DNA of 64,000 bases from Saprospiraceae bacterium (GTDB lineage Bacteria; Bacteroidota; Bacteroidia; Chitinophagales; Saprospiraceae). The notes under the pieces are model-generated. The model was not told the origin of the DNA, did no database searches, and was given only the letters and a program-made list of their open reading frames with translations. Shown piece after piece: positions 18,638-28,263 of this stretch. The stretch covers positions 27,459 to 91,458 of the forward strand of contig JANQRV010000224.1 in assembly GCA_028284395.1 (NCBI GenBank). Reading direction: 5' to 3'. Position 1 is the first letter of the stretch, and the number at the start of each line of letters is the position of its first letter. The position numbers were made by a program, and so were the translations under genes.

Positions 18638-20543
18638 TTCTGTTGGATTGCAAAAGGTAAGAATCCTCTGGCAAGTTTTCCGAAATATGGGATTTCGGTA
18701 TTTCCTGTTTCGTTCTTGGTATGAAATCATGCGCAAGTCCGGTATTTTGCAAAAGAGGTTTCCGACGGATCCGCCTATCAGAAAGTTTATTGCTTTGAAT
18801 GAATGGCGAAAGTTGCCGGTAAATTTCTTTTTCCAAAGCAAAGCCGATCTGGCTTTTTCTCCCGACCCACAAAGAACTCTCGAAAAAAAGGCTCGCCAGA
18901 TCCTAGAAGGTAAAGTCGAATTTTTCAGCTCGATCACGTATAACCTGGGATTGGATTACGATTGGGTGACCAATCCGGATACGCATTATCGATACGACGT
19001 CGGCAGACATTGGACAACTGTCGCAGATTTTTCAAAAGAAGCAGGAGATATCAAATACGTTTGGGAAAAGTCCCGTTTTTCCTACTTATATACACTTTTT
19101 AGATACGATTATCATTTTGATCAAGATTGTTCAGACTTTGTTTTTGAAGAAATTGACAGTTGGATTGAGGCCAATCCAATCAATCAAGGACCGAATTACA
19201 AATGCAGCCAAGAAATATCTTTGCGAATTATGAATTGGCTTTTTTGTCTATATTTTTATCGAGATTCTGAGCAACTGACTGAAGAACGGTTTCAACGCAT
19301 TATTCATGCCATCTATTGGCAACTAAAACATGTCTATCAGAATATCAATTTTTCCAGGATCGCAGTAAGAAACAATCATGCCATTACCGAAACGCTAATG
19401 CTCTATTTGGGAGGTCTTTTTTTTCCCTTTTTTCCGGAGTCGAGGATTTGGAAGAAGAAGGGCAAAAACTGGTTTGAGCAGGAAATCGCGTATCAGATTT
19501 ATGAAGACGGCACCTTCTTGCAATTTTCTCATAATTATCATCGAGTAGTGGTTCAGTTATTGTCATGGGCGCTTTATTTATCTCGAGCTAATCAGGAAAA
19601 ATTCAAGCAGGTGGTGTACGAAAGAGCACGAATGACACTTCGATACCTAGCAGGAGTTCTGATGACACCGGACGGGCACCTACCGAACTACGGGGCAAAT
19701 GATGGGGCTTTGTTTTTTAAATTGAACAATGCCACCTATCGCGATTATCGCCCCCAATTCAATGCCTTGTACTTTTACCTGAATAAAAAAGTGAAATACC
19801 CGGAGTACACCGAAGATATCTGTTGGTATTCGGGTAGCGAAAATGGGCTTGAAAACTGCTTTTCCGCTTTGCAAAACGAGCCGCTACAGGAGTTTGTAAA
19901 GGGAGGCATTTATGTGATCAGGGAAAATTCTTCTTCTTTAACTTTTATAAAATGTACAGGTTACAAGGACCGGCCCTCTCATGCGGATAATCTACATTTG
20001 GATATCTGGGTTAGTGGGAAGAACATCCTCAGGGATATGGGAAGTTACCGTTATAATGCCGATCCGGATTTGGTGGCATATTTCAATGGGACTAGTGCTC
20101 ACAATACGGTGACCTTAGGAGAATTCGATCAAATGGAAAAGGGGCCAAGGTTCATTTGGATGAATTGGTCGAGAGCGATCTCGTCGGAATTGGAAGAACG
20201 GGAGTATTACTTCCGTTTCGAAGGAAAGATTACTGCTTTTCCGCAAGTAGGAAAGAAGGTCTTTCACCATCGAGAGGTTAAAAAATACAAAGGAACTCTC
20301 AAGTGGGAAATTGCCGACCATCTGTATCACGACACTGCTCTGCCGATGAAACAATGGTGGAACATTTGTGATGACTTTTATGATGCTTTTGATATCAAGG
20401 CTATCGATGAAGAGGGAAATTCAATAGTGCCGAGAATTCGAAAGGGGTTCTATTCTGACCTCTATGGAGTCAAAAAAGAAAGCAAGGCAGTGCTCTTCGA
20501 AACAAATAGTAAAAGAATACTCACTACGATTCAAGCTATATGA
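18627..20543 (+). CDS. Heparinase II/III family (alginate-lyase-like) protein without signal peptide
   Basis: 638 residues with an N-terminal alpha/alpha-toroid domain containing the NNHAITE motif near residue 248. The C-terminal heparinase II/III beta domain has HADNLHLDIWVSG near 451 and an SAHNTVTLGEFDQ segment near 490. These correspond to catalytic Asn/His and metal or substrate sites in characterised lyases. No secretion signal is seen, unlike catabolic lyases. It lies between the fused oxidoreductase and a WbuB-type transferase, a recurrent trio in surface-polysaccharide loci. The start is uncertain: TTG 18627 overlaps the upstream gene by 11 bp, and ATG 18687 is an alternative. Its role in assembly is unknown. 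Confidence 0.8.
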   Translation: MSFNSVGLQKVRILWQVFRNMGFRYFLFRSWYEIMRKSGILQKRFPTDPPIRKFIALNEWRKLPVNFFFQSKADLAFSPDPQRTLEKKARQILEGKVEFFSSITYNLGLDYDWVTNPDTHYRYDVGRHWTTVADFSKEAGDIKYVWEKSRFSYLYTLFRYDYHFDQDCSDFVFEEIDSWIEANPINQGPNYKCSQEISLRIMNWLFCLYFYRDSEQLTEERFQRIIHAIYWQLKHVYQNINFSRIAVRNNHAITETLMLYLGGLFFPFFPESRIWKKKGKNWFEQEIAYQIYEDGTFLQFSHNYHRVVVQLLSWALYLSRANQEKFKQVVYERARMTLRYLAGVLMTPDGHLPNYGANDGALFFKLNNATYRDYRPQFNALYFYLNKKVKYPEYTEDICWYSGSENGLENCFSALQNEPLQEFVKGGIYVIRENSSSLTFIKCTGYKDRPSHADNLHLDIWVSGKNILRDMGSYRYNADPDLVAYFNGTSAHNTVTLGEFDQMEKGPRFIWMNWSRAISSELEEREYYFRFEGKITAFPQVGKKVFHHREVKKYKGTLKWEIADHLYHDTALPMKQWWNICDDFYDAFDIKAIDEEGNSIVPRIRKGFYSDLYGVKKESKAVLFETNSKRILTTIQAI

Positions 20544-21799
20544 ATATTCTTTTAATTCATCAATATTATCTTGAAAAAGACGACGGCGGCGGATCCCGCT
20601 TCAACGAAATGACCCGCCAATGGGGAGAACAAGGCCATCAGGTGACCGTTTTAGCGGGAATGGTCCATTACGCAACCGGTGCCAAAAGGGACAAATACAA
20701 GGGAAAGTATACCCTGGTGGAACGGGAATTCGAAGAAAATGTGGATGTGATCCGATGTCACGTCTCCGAATCCTATAATAAAAGCTTTCTGGGTAGACTT
20801 TGGGGTTATTTCTCATTCGTTTTTTCCAGTGTATATGCAGGTCTGTTTAAAGCGAAAGGTAAATATGATGTAATTCTCGTCACCTCACCGCCCTTATTTG
20901 TCGGGATCACAGCTCTGGTACTCTCCTTCTTCAAGCGAACACCATTTGTTTTCGAAGTTAGAGACTTATGGCCGGAATCGGCAATTGATACCGGTGTGCT
21001 GACCAATAAAACAATCATTTCTTTGGCTTATTGGTTTGAACGCCTTATTTACCGTAAATCTACGCTTATCAACGTACTGACCCCTGCATTCAAGCGAAAG
21101 TTAATCGAAGAGAAGAACGTGCCGAAGGGAAAAGTTATCTTTATTCCCAACGCTGCAGATTTTACACTTTCCGATCAGGTGTTACAGTCATTTGACCGGC
21201 AATCATTTAGAAAGGAACATGGTTTTGAAGACAAATTGGTCATTATATACGTCGGTGCTCATGGTGTGGCTAATCATTTAATACAAGTTGTTGATACGGC
21301 TGAGCTTTTGATAGATAAGGAGCAGGTCTTATTTTTACTGATTGGAGGCGGTATGCAGAAGCCCATGTTGATCAAACAAGTAGAAGAAAGGGGGTTGAAA
21401 AATGTTAAATTTGTTGACTCTGTTCCTAAGAGTAAGGTTTTTAAATACATATTGGCCTCCGACCTTGGTGCATCTATCTTAAAAAAGGTGGATACCTTTA
21501 AAACGATCTATTCCAATAAGACTTTTGATTATATGGCATGTAAGAAACCGGTTTTGATGGTTATAGACGGAGTTTCACGGCAACTTGTCGAAGCAGCCGG
21601 ATGTGGTACCTTTGTCGAACCAGAAAACCCGACGGATTTTGCGGCTAAAGTTAAAAGTTATCTCGACGCCGACGGCAGACTTTTTACAGAACAAGGAGAA
21701 TCGGGGTACCAATATGCCAAGAAGCATTTTGACCGTATGGTGCTGGCTAACAGATACCTGGAGCATTTGCAAGAGGTTGCGGGTCACCAGGAGAAATGA
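20540..21799 (+). CDS. WbuB-type glycosyltransferase family 4
   Basis: 419 residues beginning NILLIHQYYLEKDDGGGSRF, the characteristic start of WbuB-like transferases. These often add an N-acetylated deoxyhexosamine (such as FucNAc) early in O-antigen assembly. Further motifs are VRDLWPESAID near residue 140, VIIYVGAHG near 235 and a DLGASILKKVDTFKTIYSNKTFDYMAC segment in the C-terminal half. It overlaps the upstream stop by four bases (ATGA). Given the bacillosamine-like cassette just downstream, it may use that sugar nucleotide or extend the first sugar; this is inference. Confidence 0.85.
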   Translation: MNILLIHQYYLEKDDGGGSRFNEMTRQWGEQGHQVTVLAGMVHYATGAKRDKYKGKYTLVEREFEENVDVIRCHVSESYNKSFLGRLWGYFSFVFSSVYAGLFKAKGKYDVILVTSPPLFVGITALVLSFFKRTPFVFEVRDLWPESAIDTGVLTNKTIISLAYWFERLIYRKSTLINVLTPAFKRKLIEEKNVPKGKVIFIPNAADFTLSDQVLQSFDRQSFRKEHGFEDKLVIIYVGAHGVANHLIQVVDTAELLIDKEQVLFLLIGGGMQKPMLIKQVEERGLKNVKFVDSVPKSKVFKYILASDLGASILKKVDTFKTIYSNKTFDYMACKKPVLMVIDGVSRQLVEAAGCGTFVEPENPTDFAAKVKSYLDADGRLFTEQGESGYQYAKKHFDRMVLANRYLEHLQEVAGHQEK

Positions 21800-21802
21800 T
21801 CA

Positions 21803-22435
21803 ATGGATAAAGACATCGTTATAGTAGGCTATTCGGGGCATTCTTTTGTAGTCATTGACGCTCTTTTGAGAAATGGTCGGACAGTTCAGGGGTATTGCGA
21901 TAGTGAAGAGAAAGCATGGAATCCGTTTGGGCTAAAATACATCGGTAGTGAATCGAGTGATGCGATCATTGAAAGCTTGAAGGGGCAGGATTTGTTTATC
22001 ACAATCGGGAGTAATCGAATTCGAAGAAAGGTTTTTGAACATTTCACCCGAAATGGAGTAGCACTTCGTTGCAATGTAGTGCATCCGTCGGCGGTAATTG
22101 CAACGAAGATGACAATGGGAACAGGAGTTTTTGTTAGTGCGAATGCCTGTATCAACCCCTTTTCAGAAATCGGAGATCAGGTCATTTGTAATACGGGTGC
22201 GATTATAGAGCACGAATGCAAAATCAGTGATTTTTGTCATATAGCACCGGGAGCTGTCTTGGCCGGAAACGTGTATCTAGGAGAAGAGTCGTTCGTGGGG
22301 GCTAATGCCGTTGTTAAGCAAGGGGTCCGTATCGGTCGGAGGGTGACGATCGGTGCAGGAACGGTCGTCATCAAAGATATACCTGATGATGTCACGGTAG
22401 CTGGAAACCCGGCCAGAATCATTAAATCGGAGTAA
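21803..22435 (+). CDS. PglD/NeuD-type sugar N- or O-acetyltransferase
   Basis: An N-terminal Rossmann-like PglD_N domain (IVIVGYSGHSFVVIDALL) is followed from about residue 95 by hexapeptide repeats. The GAIIEHECKISDFCHIAPGA segment contains the His that acts as catalytic base in PglD. It ends in a GNPARI closing motif. With the aminotransferase immediately downstream and the dehydratase at 24346 it completes a UDP-2,4-diacetamido-trideoxyhexose (bacillosamine-like) pathway, acting on the 4-amino group with acetyl-CoA. ATG start at 21803, three bases after the upstream stop; its own stop abuts the next ATG. Confidence 0.87.
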   Translation: MDKDIVIVGYSGHSFVVIDALLRNGRTVQGYCDSEEKAWNPFGLKYIGSESSDAIIESLKGQDLFITIGSNRIRRKVFEHFTRNGVALRCNVVHPSAVIATKMTMGTGVFVSANACINPFSEIGDQVICNTGAIIEHECKISDFCHIAPGAVLAGNVYLGEESFVGANAVVKQGVRIGRRVTIGAGTVVIKDIPDDVTVAGNPARIIKSE

Positions 22436-23566
22436 ATGATACCTTTATCCCTCCCACATATTGATGGAAATGAATGGCAATACGTGAAAGAGTGCCTGGA
22501 TACGGGGTGGGTCTCCTCTGCCGGTTCATATGTGAATCGGTTTGAAGAGGCGGTAGCCAAGTATGTCGGTTCGAAATTCGGAGTCGCCTGTATGAATGGT
22601 ACATCCGCATTACACATTTCCTTGTTGCTTTGTGGTGTGAAAAGGAGGGATTATGTAATACTACCGAACATTACCTTTGTCGCTAGTGCCAATTCCATAA
22701 AATATACGAATGCTGATCCCATTTTTATTGATGTGGACCCCGGCACCTGGCAGATGGACCTCGATGTTCTCGAGCAATTTCTGGATAGGGAAACGGTATT
22801 GGAAAATGGGCAGACTCTGTTAAAAAATAGTAAACGAGCGATAAAGGCAATTATGCCCGTGCACGTGTTGGGAAACATTTGTGACCTGGACCGTTTGATG
22901 GATATTGCTAAGCAGTTCAATTTGAGCATTGTTGAAGATAGTACCGAATCCTTGGGCTCACTTTATAAGGATCGACATAGTGGCACCTTCGGTACACTTG
23001 GTTGTTTCAGTTTTAATGGAAACAAAATCATTACAACCGGAGGCGGAGGAGTAATTGTGACCAACGATGAATCGCTTGCAAATAGGGCCAAGCATCTGAC
23101 GACTCAGGCGAAAATATCCTCTTCGGAATACATTCATGATGCGATCGGCTACAATTATAGGCTGGTTAATGTTTTGGCTGCGATTGGGGTAGCTCAGATG
23201 GAGCAACTGCCCAATTTTATTTCAAGAAAAAAACACCTGGATGCCTTTTATCGAAATGAATTGGAAGGCGTAGGTGATTTGCGTTTTCAGGAAGTGGAAG
23301 ATGAGGTCAATCACAATTGCTGGTTGTTCACCATGCAAACAAAGAGGATGAGGGATTTGTTACAGCATCTAAATGAAAACGGAGTACAGTCTAGGCCGTT
23401 TTGGATGCCAATGAATCAGCTTAGCATGTTCACCGATGATATCTATGTGACTACTTCGGATCACTCAGCCTGTGTATATGAAACCGCCCTAAGTATTCCA
23501 AGTTCGGTCAACATATCCGATCAGCAATTGGAAACGGTAGTTCGCACCGTTAAATCATTTTTCTGA
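22436..23566 (+). CDS. DegT/DnrJ/EryC1-family PLP sugar aminotransferase (PglE/LegC-like)
   Basis: Transfers an amino group to the C4 keto group of a UDP-4-keto-6-deoxy-HexNAc using PLP. The Schiff-base lysine lies in SFNGNKIITTGGGG near residue 197. Family landmarks include MNGTSALHISLLLCG near 60, the VEDSTESLGS segment around 166 and HLTTQAK. The length of 376 residues is standard. It starts directly after the stop of the acetyltransferase. The substrate would come from the dehydratase two genes downstream, and the product would be acetylated by the gene upstream. Confidence 0.9.
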   Translation: MIPLSLPHIDGNEWQYVKECLDTGWVSSAGSYVNRFEEAVAKYVGSKFGVACMNGTSALHISLLLCGVKRRDYVILPNITFVASANSIKYTNADPIFIDVDPGTWQMDLDVLEQFLDRETVLENGQTLLKNSKRAIKAIMPVHVLGNICDLDRLMDIAKQFNLSIVEDSTESLGSLYKDRHSGTFGTLGCFSFNGNKIITTGGGGVIVTNDESLANRAKHLTTQAKISSSEYIHDAIGYNYRLVNVLAAIGVAQMEQLPNFISRKKHLDAFYRNELEGVGDLRFQEVEDEVNHNCWLFTMQTKRMRDLLQHLNENGVQSRPFWMPMNQLSMFTDDIYVTTSDHSACVYETALSIPSSVNISDQQLETVVRTVKSFF

Positions 23567-23600
23567 TGTAATAATTGTAAAATCCTTGAATTTGCCCCCT

Positions 23601-24296
23601 ATGTACCCATTCGTTAAACGATTCTTCGATATTGTAATTTCCATACTTGTGCTTCTGGTAATTCTGCCACTATTATTCTTGGTTGGTATTGTCCTGTCTC
23701 TTTCCGGGGAAAGGGAGGTCTTTTATTTTCAGGAAAGAGTCGGCTGGAAAAATCAACTTTTTTCCATGTGGAAATTTGCAACCATGCTGAAGAATAGCCC
23801 CGAGATGAAAGGGGGGATCATTACGGCAGATCGGGATCCCAGAGTTACTAAGGTTGGCGCTTACCTCCGAAAGACCAAAATCAATGAATTGCCCCAAATC
23901 ATAAACGTAATTCTGGGTGATATGAGCTTGGTTGGCCCCAGGCCAGTGGTTTCGAAAGCATTTGCCGAATATCCGGAGACGATTAAATCGCTCATTTACA
24001 ATGTCCGGCCGGGGGTGACCGGAATCGGTTCCGTGATCTTTAGAAATGAAGCTGTCCTGATTGGGAAAGTCAAACAAATGGGTAAGGACCCTTGGGAGTT
24101 TTACAAAAATGAAATTTATCCATATAAGGGTCAGTTGGAGTCCTGGTACCAGGAAAAACAATCTTTTGCTACAGATTTTTTCATTTTGATCTTGACAGTC
24201 TGGGTTTTGTTTTTTCCCGGAAGCACTTTGCATTACCGGGTTTTTCCTACGCTGCCACGTCAGGAATTATTTCAGTCAATCCTGCAAATTTCTTGA
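23601..24296 (+). CDS. PglC/WcaJ-type initiating phosphoglycosyl transferase, copy 1
   Basis: Monotopic or membrane-associated bacterial sugar transferase that loads the first sugar phosphate on undecaprenyl phosphate. The N-terminal hydrophobic helix (residues 8-35), the YFQERVGWKNQLF region, KTKINELPQIINV and the VGPRP motif near residue 115 are all present. The ATG at 23601 is preferred because the paralogue at 25566 begins with the same MYPFVKRFFD; a TTG at 23586 is an alternative. Its size is that of the short PglC type without the extra membrane domain of WcaJ. It lies next to bacillosamine-type genes, so UDP-diacetamido-sugar is the likely donor. Confidence 0.88.
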   Translation: MYPFVKRFFDIVISILVLLVILPLLFLVGIVLSLSGEREVFYFQERVGWKNQLFSMWKFATMLKNSPEMKGGIITADRDPRVTKVGAYLRKTKINELPQIINVILGDMSLVGPRPVVSKAFAEYPETIKSLIYNVRPGVTGIGSVIFRNEAVLIGKVKQMGKDPWEFYKNEIYPYKGQLESWYQEKQSFATDFFILILTVWVLFFPGSTLHYRVFPTLPRQELFQSILQIS

Positions 24297-24345
24297 AAAT
24301 AATGGTAGTATTCTCGCTATTTAAGCCATCCCAAAGTACTAAAAT

Positions 24346-25560
24346 ATGAATCTTCTGAACCTTGACCAATTTATAAGCGAGCATGTGGTCAAACGACCGT
24401 CCAGCTTGTTTGAAACGGACATGCGAGACCATTATTTCCAATTAAAAACTGCTGTTAAAGGAAAGGCTGTTTTGGTCATTGGTGGTGCCGGTACGATTGG
24501 CAGCTCATTCATTAGAGCAATTCTTGATCTCCGACCGACTAAGTTGATAGTGGTAGATCTCAGCGAAAATGATTTGACAGAACTTGTAAGGGATCTTCGT
24601 AGTTCTGATGACCTGGAGATTCCATCGGAATTCAAGACTTATCCGATCGATTTCGGCAGCCCTATTTTTGAGCAGCTTTTGAAATTTCATGGTCCTTTTG
24701 AAATCATTGCCAATTTCGCAGCTCACAAACACGTTCGAAGTGAGAAGGATCCATTTTCCATTGCGGCTATGATTGAAAATAATGTCTTCAAGGCACAGCG
24801 GCTACTCCATATGATGAGCGAAAATCCGCCGGAACACTTCTTTTGCGTTTCTACAGATAAAGCCACGAACCCTGTGAATGTCATGGGCGCAAGCAAGAAA
24901 CTAATGGAAGAAGTTATATTGAGCTATTGCAATCAAATTCCTATCAGGACGGCCAGGTTTGCCAATGTGGCTTTTTCCAATGGAAGCTTACTCTACGGGT
25001 ATTTAAATCGCCTCATGAAAGGCCAACCGCTCTCTTGTCCGAGCGATGTGAAGAGATATTTTGTCTCACCACAGGAGAGCGGACAGATTTGTATGATGGC
25101 GTGCCTCCTCGGGGATTCCGGGGACATCTATTTCCCGCGTCTACAAGGCAGCCAAATGGAATTCTTCAAAGACATTACGGATCGCTTCATTAATTTTCTT
25201 GGATACGACGTACACTTATGTAGATCTGAAGAAGAAGCAAAGTCCATCTCGATCGAAGAGGCCAAACTAAATGGAAAATACCCCGTATATTACTTTCAAA
25301 CGGATACATCCGGGGAAAAGCTTTTTGAAGAATTCTATACCGATTTTGACACTATAGATTTGGAAACATATCAAAATCTTGGTGTCATTAAGAATACTCC
25401 TCGTAAGTCAAATGCGGAAGTCCAATTGATGATCGAGGAAATGAAAAAAATGCTCTATAGTGACAATTTTACAAAGAAAGACATCATCCAATTAATCCAG
25501 TCCTTTATTCCAACTTTTCACCACATCGAAACCGGTAAGAACTTGGATCAAAAAATGTAA
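24346..25560 (+). CDS. UDP-N-acetylhexosamine 4,6-dehydratase (PglF/CapD-like SDR)
   Basis: Extended SDR enzyme that converts a UDP-HexNAc to the 4-keto-6-deoxy sugar. The NAD-binding loop GGAGTIGSSF is at about residue 46. NFAAHKHVRSEKDP lies near 126, and the catalytic region STDKATNPVNVMGASKK near 169 has Met in place of the usual Tyr of YxxxK, as is normal in the CapD/FlaA1/PglF group. No N-terminal membrane domain is present, unlike PglF. The C-terminal part has an uncommon extension after residue 320. ATG start at 24346. It is flanked on both sides by related phosphoglycosyl transferase genes. Confidence 0.85.
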   Translation: MNLLNLDQFISEHVVKRPSSLFETDMRDHYFQLKTAVKGKAVLVIGGAGTIGSSFIRAILDLRPTKLIVVDLSENDLTELVRDLRSSDDLEIPSEFKTYPIDFGSPIFEQLLKFHGPFEIIANFAAHKHVRSEKDPFSIAAMIENNVFKAQRLLHMMSENPPEHFFCVSTDKATNPVNVMGASKKLMEEVILSYCNQIPIRTARFANVAFSNGSLLYGYLNRLMKGQPLSCPSDVKRYFVSPQESGQICMMACLLGDSGDIYFPRLQGSQMEFFKDITDRFINFLGYDVHLCRSEEEAKSISIEEAKLNGKYPVYYFQTDTSGEKLFEEFYTDFDTIDLETYQNLGVIKNTPRKSNAEVQLMIEEMKKMLYSDNFTKKDIIQLIQSFIPTFHHIETGKNLDQKM

Positions 25561-25565
25561 TATTA

Positions 25566-26273
25566 ATGTATCCATTCGTTAAGCGTTTTTTTGATTTTGT
25601 TTTTGCGTTTGCAGTACTGCTCATTTTATCTCCCCTTTTGATTCCAATCATGATAGGCCTACGACTCACTGGAGAGGGTTATGTCTTTTATTTCCAGGAG
25701 AGAATAGGATTTAGGAACCAAATGTTTAGCATATGGAAATTCGCAACGATGTTGAAAGATAGTCCTAAAATGAAGGGCGGCATCATTACTTTAAAAAACG
25801 ATCCTCGGATTACTCCAATGGGTGGTTTTTTAAGAACTACTAAGATCAATGAATTGCCTCAATTGATCAACGTATTAGGTGGAGAAATGAGTTTTGTTGG
25901 ACCACGGCCATTAATGCGTCTTAGTTTCGATCAGTATTCCGAAGAAGTGCAAGCTGTCATTTACAATGTGAAGCCTGGAATTACCGGAATCGGTTCGGTA
26001 GTATTTCGAGATGAAGAACAAATTATGACAATGGTAAAAGATAGTGGCATTGACCCCTGGGATTTCTACCGGGAGACCATTTATCCTTACAAAGGCAAAT
26101 TAGAAGTTTGGTATCAAAAAAATCAGAGCTTTTTCACAGACCTGAAGATTCTGTTTTTGACCTGTTGGTCCATCCTGTTTCCGGGTAATGAATTGGCTTA
26201 TCGATTTTTCCGTGATTTGCCCAAAAGATCGATGGAGCTACGAATTACCAACAAGAATTATTCTATGTTCTAA
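25566..26273 (+). CDS. PglC/WcaJ-type initiating phosphoglycosyl transferase, copy 2
   Basis: 235-residue paralogue of the gene at 23601, with the same MYPFVKRFFD start, YFQERIGFRNQMF, KTTKINELPQLINV and VGPRP motifs. Long stretches are identical between the copies and both end on an almost identical segment (YPYKGKLEVWYQ here, YPYKGQLESWYQ there). The N-terminal hydrophobic segment and the C-terminal tail differ most. It follows the dehydratase stop after five bases. Two initiating enzymes in one operon could start two different polymers or use two related donors. Which one is active cannot be told from sequence. Confidence 0.87.
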   Translation: MYPFVKRFFDFVFAFAVLLILSPLLIPIMIGLRLTGEGYVFYFQERIGFRNQMFSIWKFATMLKDSPKMKGGIITLKNDPRITPMGGFLRTTKINELPQLINVLGGEMSFVGPRPLMRLSFDQYSEEVQAVIYNVKPGITGIGSVVFRDEEQIMTMVKDSGIDPWDFYRETIYPYKGKLEVWYQKNQSFFTDLKILFLTCWSILFPGNELAYRFFRDLPKRSMELRITNKNYSMF

Positions 26274-26291
26274 TTCTATCAAACTGACTTT

Positions 26292-28049
26292 TTGAAAAAG
26301 CAAGGCAAAAGAAATATTTTTGCGCTTCTAGTATGTCTGTTATTTGGGAGTTTTCGTTGGTATTGCTACGCCCAAAACGCCATCCTGCCCAGAGACGCCG
26401 GTGGAGCCCAAATCTACCATGACCTCGAACGGCTCGAAATAAAGCACTACGAAGACCTTAACTTCTTTTCCGCCCTTAAAGATTATGACCGGCCACTGAC
26501 CACAGCATTCATTAGCTCATTTTCTTACGGCTGTCTGTATCTAACCAAATTAGACCGGGAGGCCTGCGAATACATTTACCTGGATAACAATGAATGGTTG
26601 GCAGGGAAAAATCCTTGGCAACGCGAAACCGATACGTTGAGCCGGGCGCAGCGTAGCCAACGAAGCTTTTATTATAAGAAGAGCAAAAAAAGCATTCTAA
26701 AATATTTCTATCGGACCCCGGCCAACCTATTGGAAGTCAATACGAGTGACTTTTATCTGAAGGTGAACCCGGTTATTGACATCCGAATTGGAAACATCCG
26801 GGAAGAGGAAGATGTCTACCTGATTTACCGTCGCGGTATTGAATTCCGGGCTGGCCTGGAAGACAAGTTTTTCTTTTATACGAATTTGTTGGAGACACAA
26901 GCACGGTTTCCAAATTATGTAAGGTCCTACCTCAGGCAAAATCAAGCAATACCGGGTGAGGGCTTTATTAAGAGTTACGAGAATGATCTTTTTGGATTCG
27001 AGGACGGCAATGATTTTTTAAACAGTCAGAGCTTTTTTGGCGTAAGTTTAGGTAGGGACCATAGTTTCCAGATCAAATACGGGCGAAACTTCATTGGTAA
27101 CGGATTTCGCTCCTTAATGCTGTCCGATTTTTCCAATAATTATTTTCATTTAAAATTTAACTGGAATTTTGGGAAGTTCTACTATCAGAATATTTTCGCG
27201 GAAATGCAGGCGGAAAGCCCCGGGTTCGGTGGGGATTTCTTAAGAAAGAAAAAATATCTGACTGCGCACTATTTAGGTTTTCAAGCCTCCTCCGAACTAA
27301 ACTTTGGTATTTTCGAATCAACCGTTTTTAACCGAATCAATCAATTCAATGCGGGCTACCTAAATCCCTTGATCGGTTACCGAACCATTGAAGAACTAGC
27401 CTCGAATCCCAACAACAACATTCTATTGGGCTTCGATGTCAAATACAGTTTCCTTAGAAGGGCACAGGTTTATGGTCAATTTGTCTTGAGCGACCTCAGT
27501 TTTCGGAGCGGCGATTGGCAAAACCGAACCGGCTACCAAATAGGCCTAAAATACCTCGACATCCTGGCCGTTGACCACCTGGACCTGCAAATCGAACGAA
27601 ATGTGGTCCGCCCTTACACTTATATGAATATTGACTCTACTAGCAACTATACCCACTACAACCAAGCGCTGGCTCATCCACTGGGAGCCAACTTTAAAGA
27701 AACACTCTTTATCCTCCGTTATCGACCCTTTAAGAGATTAAACATCAATACGCGGCTGATCCTGATGCAGGTGGGCAGAGATGCTGCCGGCTCCAATTGG
27801 GGCAGCGACTTGTTGAGGTCTTATCGAACTAGAGAGCAGGATTTTGGTAATGAAACTGGCCAGGGAAATCAAAGTGATATCTCCCTCTTTGGCGTTGAAG
27901 CCAGTTATCAGATCGCGCACAATTATTTTATTGACTTATTCCTAACTGTGCGGAACGAGGACAGTGAATTACCGCAAAATGACTTGAAAACTTCTATTTT
28001 TGGCGTAGGCTTTAGAGCTAATTTGGAGCGACGCAATATGGATTTCTAA
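26292..28049 (+). CDS. Wzi/RemB-like outer-membrane beta-barrel protein
   Basis: A 585-residue secreted protein. A Sec signal peptide is seen at residues 1-28 (basic start, hydrophobic core, then CYAQN). Thereafter the protein alternates aromatic and polar residues as in beta barrels, and it ends in a Phe-terminated strand (MDF). Segments such as IKYGRNFIGNGFRSLMLSDFS and the LERLEIKHY-like opening resemble the capsule-assembly Wzi family and the gliding-associated RemB. Likely role: holding or organising exported polysaccharide at the cell surface. It uses a TTG start 18 bp after the upstream stop. No Wza-like channel gene is in the window. Confidence 0.65.
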   Translation: MKKQGKRNIFALLVCLLFGSFRWYCYAQNAILPRDAGGAQIYHDLERLEIKHYEDLNFFSALKDYDRPLTTAFISSFSYGCLYLTKLDREACEYIYLDNNEWLAGKNPWQRETDTLSRAQRSQRSFYYKKSKKSILKYFYRTPANLLEVNTSDFYLKVNPVIDIRIGNIREEEDVYLIYRRGIEFRAGLEDKFFFYTNLLETQARFPNYVRSYLRQNQAIPGEGFIKSYENDLFGFEDGNDFLNSQSFFGVSLGRDHSFQIKYGRNFIGNGFRSLMLSDFSNNYFHLKFNWNFGKFYYQNIFAEMQAESPGFGGDFLRKKKYLTAHYLGFQASSELNFGIFESTVFNRINQFNAGYLNPLIGYRTIEELASNPNNNILLGFDVKYSFLRRAQVYGQFVLSDLSFRSGDWQNRTGYQIGLKYLDILAVDHLDLQIERNVVRPYTYMNIDSTSNYTHYNQALAHPLGANFKETLFILRYRPFKRLNINTRLILMQVGRDAAGSNWGSDLLRSYRTREQDFGNETGQGNQSDISLFGVEASYQIAHNYFIDLFLTVRNEDSELPQNDLKTSIFGVGFRANLERRNMDF

Positions 28050-28263
28050 CTTTTCCTATTCCATCACTACTTCCTTTCCCTACTTTACTGAGGCATCATT
28101 ATGCCCCCTATCAAATGGCCCTTGGATTTAAGTCCGGTCGGGCATTTCCCAATTTCTGAATCTGTTTATTGTATTTTATTAAGGTGCATACCAAAGAAGT
28201 CATTTGACTAATTAAGCGGTTGTTTTGTCTATGATTTGAATCTTTCGCTTTGTATAAAAAAAT

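Noticed and set aside
23673..24233. 186-codon minus-strand frame opposite the first phosphoglycosyl transferase
   Set aside because: The plus strand carries clear PglC-type motifs; the minus-strand product has unusual composition and no recognisable features.
28230..28260. Promoter TATGATTTG upstream of the wzc-like gene
   Set aside because: The spacing inside the box is wrong by one base for TAnnTTTG and no TTTG lies at the right distance upstream.
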